Assembly (NCBI GenBank): GCA_935421135.1
Contig: OW285190.1
Coordinates: 4,650,001 to 4,714,000 of the forward strand
Length of the DNA stretch: 64,000 bases
Direction of reading: 5' to 3'
Origin: Bugulina stolonifera
Lineage: Eukaryota > Bryozoa > Gymnolaemata > Cheilostomatida > Bugulidae
Shown: positions 60,801 through 64,000 of the stretch, in pieces
How the letters are laid out: every line of letters starts with the position of its first letter
Position numbering within the stretch: position 1 is the first letter of the stretch
Position numbers and translations under genes: made by a program
Notes under the pieces: generated by a model
What the model was told of the DNA's origin: nothing
Databases searched by the model: none
Seen by the model: only the letters and a program-made list of their open reading frames with translations

Positions 60801-63420
60801 ATTTATTGTAGTGTCCTTTTGAGTTACATGTATATCAAGCAAATAGTTTCCAGTAAGAGGCATTTGGCTAGCTTTGAAATATTACTCTCTGCATATTTTT
60901 ACTTATTATGAGCATGCAACAATATTGTCGACTACTCTCAGCTCGTTATTGTCTTTCAGTAGGTAATTGAACTTACATTTGCCGTAATGCTCTTGTGTCT
61001 GAATTCTAGATCCAGTGCAGATGTTCAAGTAGTAATTGAACTCGTTTCTGTAATATTATTAAAGATTCCCATAAAGTTTTAACTGTGCAAGAACCCTTTC
61101 AACTATCACGCTCTTTCCCAGTTTTCAGTTAACTTGAACTTAGTTTTGATTTTGTATGATGGAGAATCTGCTGTCTGTCTGTACTGCACTCTTTCATATT
61201 GAATAGCATCATGTATTTTAAAATAATTGTTGATGTTTCACTGTGAATTATGATATTACATGATAGAACGGACATAATATAGTCCGATAGCTTTAGGACA
61301 GATATTGTTTTGTCACAGGCACCGGACGGTACGTTCCTCAGACCCAACATCACGGACAACAGAGACGCTACTGTGACTGTAGCCTATACACCAGAGGAAT
61401 GCGGCGTTTACCAACCTAAGGTTAAATATGGTGGCAAGTCTGTACCTGGTTCTCCGTTCCAAGTTCACACGAGACCATCTGGCAATGCTGCCTGCTGCCA
61501 TGTCAATGGTTGGTGATATGTTACTCAGATTCTGATTAGCTTGTACATGTATCAGCTAGTACTAATCATCTCTGGTCTGCCATACCTGGATTCTAAATAT
61601 TTATTGGTGTTCTCATTTGCTCTCTTTTTGTTCGTTAATTAACTGTCACGCATCACATCCAGCTAGTAATACTTTGTATTGTCACATGACAGCTTATTTG
61701 GCCAATCAGAGTCTGCATTATAGTCTTTAGTTTTACCTTGAATATTCCATCTCACTGTAATGCAGATGCCAAGCGTAGAGTGGTGGTGGGAGATGAGTGT
61801 GTTATCAACGTGGATAAATCGCGAGCTGGCCCTGGTAACGTGACTGCACGAATTAAATCCCCTACTGGACAGCTTACAGATATAGACATTGAGGATAACA
61901 ATGATGGCACTGTGTCTGTCTACTACACTCCAAGACAGCCAGGTATGCGACCAATACTATTATCTGTCAAGCAGCATATGTACATGTATACCAGAGAAGT
62001 GTCCAATATCTATCAAATTGTCAGTGAATTAAATTCACAGATGTATATGTATTATAGTTCTGTCATTTTCTTTTTTGATAACACAGTATTTGAGTTTATC
62101 AAATACGTAACTTGGAGTCTGGAATAATATGATGTATGATGTGACGTCTAAAGCTACCAATGTACATGTATTTGAGTTGTTTTATTATTTAATATGACTG
62201 GGTTGATTTGCCTAACATGTTGTGGATACGGTGGTACGATACTGACATGGTATGACACGTCCTACCTGCCGATATGTATACCTTAGCCTCATAGTGGCTC
62301 TGCTCATGTAAGCCGTTCCCATGAATTTAACTACTCTATGGACTGGTAGGGATTGTCAGCTCCACACCAAATCCATTTTGATAGCATAGAAACGTGAAGG
62401 AAAGCCATGTAATAATATCATACTTATGTTAAAGTTAAATTATAACTCTACCAGTGTTAGTGATATCTCTGTTGTATACATAGACTGACCTTTCTTAGAT
62501 ATACCAGATTTAAAAGTTTGTCCAAGTAGATGCTTCAGCTGTTAAATTACTCTTGTCTCACTTTGACAGGAAACTACAATGTAAATCTCAAGTTTGGAGG
62601 AGTGGAGATCCCTGGTGGACAGTTTGTTGTAGAGGTTAGTGAGCTTCATACACATTGATGTCTAAACTATTGCTCTGTATAATTGTTTGCACTGAGATGT
62701 AGAGGTTCTATTTAGTAATAGGGGTCGATGTGTCAATAGCGAGGTACACCTATTAGTGTCTGGCAGGACCACAGGCTAACGTTTTGGCTAGAAGAAATCT
62801 GACCACAGTGCTATACTCTACATACAATGTATTTACTGATTCAGGTCCACAGCTCTGGTGAACACAATAATGGTGTTGCTTCGGTTGATATTCATACTAT
62901 CAATTTAGCAGAATGTAATGTGATATACAGTCGTCTACTTTGCTTTCTCTACGAATAATGACAACCTGTTTGATCAATATAAGATAGACAACAAGGAGGA
63001 GGGGCTACTCTATGTATTGAGGGCTAGGATTGGCTGATTTACTTATTCTATCAACCAATTGTTTTCGCGTTTTATTCTGCCAAGTATAGTTATACTGTAA
63101 ATTGATCATGGTTATGCAATCTAATTGATATACAGGTAACTATTGTCAAGGTCAGACAATATTTAAGATTGTTTATCTCCTTGTGTTAGGCTGTGAACCC
63201 AGGTCAGTCCCAACCACAGCCTCGTATCCATGCCACAACTGACTATACTAATACATCGGCTCAACAGCACCACCCTTACATTACAAGTAATATAACCTCA
63301 GACTACAATCAGCCCAACCAACAACAGTTTACACCTCGGATACAAACGCAGATCTCCTCTACTGAGTATGACCAAGACGTTTACCGTCACCCTCGGAGAG
63401 ATGTCGGGTCTGAGGTATAA
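45889..63420 (+). CDS. FLN: Filamin: two CH domains and 13 filamin repeats, ending in a hinge-like tail
   Basis: Exons from the local ATG: 45889-46044, 47538-47724, 48199-48459, 48935-49032, 49348-49495, 49774-49892, 50784-50861, 50981-51143, 51454-51654, 51928-52065, 52771-52904, 53290-53425, 53721-53899, 54568-54691, 55059-55192, 55630-55832, 56343-56485, 57013-57654, 58771-58944, 59276-59476, 59606-59728, 59942-60090, 60297-60442, 60602-60755, 61319-61508, 61766-61942, 62570-62634, 63190-63420 (1,617 residues, all phases agree). Filamins crosslink actin and tether membrane proteins. CH1 starts [36 protein letters not shown] closes it. CH2 runs from [13 protein letters not shown] to [10 protein letters not shown]. 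Ig-like repeats follow with AYGPGLE starts and IPKSPY ends. Order matches vertebrate repeats 1-6, 8, 9 and 11-15. Exon 18 joins repeat 6 directly to an 8-like repeat and exon 19 joins 9-like to 11-like. After the last repeat comes a Gln/Pro/Ser-rich hinge-like tail, then TAA. Rod-2 and the dimerisation repeat are not in the window; a splice at GAG/GTATAA could continue the gene. Confidence 0.95.
50127..50245 (+). CDS. FLN: Alternative exon for filamin repeat 1 (mutually exclusive with 49774-49892)
   Basis: Acceptor TTTTTTACTAG and donor CAG/GTAATT bound 119 nt, the same length and phase (enter 1, leave 0) as the exon at 49774-49892. It encodes [24 protein letters not shown] and NPCGQSEQ, homologous to [24 protein letters not shown] and NPRGQPER of the first copy (about 17 of 40 identical). 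Including both would shift the frame to a TGA within nine codons of the second exon. The two therefore swap the N-terminal half of repeat 1, next to the actin-binding domain. Confidence 0.85.
51286..51416. repeat. Tandem repeat with GC-box motif in a filamin intron
   Basis: Four to five units of about 29 bp containing GTTAGCCCCGCCCTCTTGA, in otherwise AT-rich DNA just upstream of exon 51454. CCCCGCCC is the Sp1/KLF-type GC box. Confidence 0.85.
52617..52735. repeat. Degenerate tandem repeat GTTGCTATGGTAAA in a filamin intron
   Basis: Five units of about 20 bp (GTTGCCATAGTAAACAGT, GTTGCTATGGTAAAATAT and variants) shortly before exon 52771. Each resembles an RFX X-box half-site pair. Confidence 0.75.
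53892..54045 (+). repeat. 29-bp tandem repeat carrying copies of the 5' splice site
   Basis: GTGAGTACAG at the real donor (53900) recurs at 53929, 53958 and 54016, with a GGGAGTACAG version at 53987. The spacing is exactly 29 bp each time. Confidence 0.85.
55197..55286 (+). repeat. 30-bp tandem repeat at a filamin 5' splice site
   Basis: Three units of the GTATTCGGAGAGGTCATGGG type start four bases after the donor at 55193. They stay open in the filamin frame as 10-residue repeats ([30 protein letters not shown]) before a TAG at 55322. Confidence 0.8.
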
Positions 63421-64000
63421 TCGGTGCATGGCATCCGCTCATACTTGCACTAGTATCGCAGCATCTGTCTCTGTCGATTCTATTGGCTGCCACTCTCTTC
63501 ACTATTGCTACTGAAATACTGCAGTAATAAATGCCTTGCTTGTCTCTTCGTTCTCATTATGTCTAAATCTTGCGTTGTGTTGTTGAATTCTATTGAGTGA
63601 TGTTGGGATCACAGTCTATCAATGGTCCCACATGTACATGTGAGTATTAATCTATTAACTAAGATGTTTCACTCCTGTTTCTGTCGATGATAACAAGACT
63701 GTTGTTGAGATATTGGGAAATAAATAAATGAGATGCATTACTTAGTTATTTACTCACTTCAAATAGTTGCACTTGTTTGACACTCATTATTATGTTGGCT
63801 GTTGATGGATGGTTGTGGGGAGTCGTCTTCTGTATTTAAAATAGGTGTGGTTTTCCACAATCAAAGTTGCTGTTTTCAGAATGCTAGAAGACAATTGTAA
63901 TAGTTTCCTAGATAAATGCAGACTGTACTTTGTTGAACAATATTGAGTAAACAGCGACCTGTTCGAGAACTTTGTGATAAGATGTGAAGGTTTGGATTGG
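63421..64000. other. Filamin 3' flank
   Basis: Either 3' UTR or the start of another filamin intron. AATAAA occurs at 63526-63531 and again near 63719. No further filamin repeat is readable before the window ends. Confidence 0.45.
63526..63531 (+). terminator. Candidate poly(A) signal after filamin tail
   Basis: AATAAA 106 bp after the TAA, followed by T/G-rich sequence (TGCTTGTCTCTTCGTTC). It supports, but does not prove, that a transcript ends here. Confidence 0.4.

Overview
The window is nuclear DNA of an animal. Genes are split by many short GT-AG introns (about 100-1,000 bp) and carry animal-specific architectures: an ADAMTS protease with a PLAC domain, a filamin aligning repeat by repeat with vertebrate filamin, and a D8C/mucin-type secreted protein. 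The DNA is AT-rich, with long simple-sequence tracts and tRNA-derived SINE copies. An early-branching metazoan, most likely a sponge, fits best. That is inference, since no species-diagnostic sequence was recognised.

Layout. 504-5914 (+): C-terminal two thirds of an ADAMTS metalloprotease (window cuts the 5' end), with an intron-containing tRNA-Arg(UCU) antisense in one intron (2119-2204). 5915-11018: mostly non-coding, with hairpin repeats and a frameshifted partial duplicate of the neighbouring eIF4B gene (7560-8096). 11019-16043 (-): complete eight-exon eIF4B, with a SINE flanked by a 14-bp target-site duplication in one intron. 16044-21009: gene-poor, with an unknown 84-codon ORF, two further SINE copies and a decayed LINE. 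21031-32533 (+): 18-exon coiled-coil protein whose N terminus resembles CCDC177; one intron is a 1.2-kb GTA/GTG triplet array, open and in frame with both flanking exons. 33624-34634 (-): single-exon secreted protein with a Thr/Pro linker and a D8C domain. 36103-63420 (+): filamin, with a probable first exon 9.7 kb upstream of the actin-binding domain, two CH domains, 13 filamin repeats and a hinge-like tail. The long first intron holds most of the minisatellites.

Main results. (1) A pair of equal-length, phase-matched, probably mutually exclusive exons in filamin repeat 1. (2) A filamin that lacks counterparts of vertebrate repeats 7 and 10 and meets a stop in the hinge-1 position. (3) The fully open triplet-repeat intron. 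(4) A dispersed hairpin family with GGAGTTGTCYTCTC-type arms. (5) Tandem repeats that start at or beside 5' splice sites in two filamin introns.

The genes do not form an operon or a single pathway. They are ordinary neighbours acting in extracellular matrix (ADAMTS, D8C protein), translation initiation (eIF4B) and cytoskeleton (filamin, coiled-coil protein). Exon coordinates were worked out by hand from reading frame, splice consensus and phase. For all four multi-exon genes every junction keeps frame.
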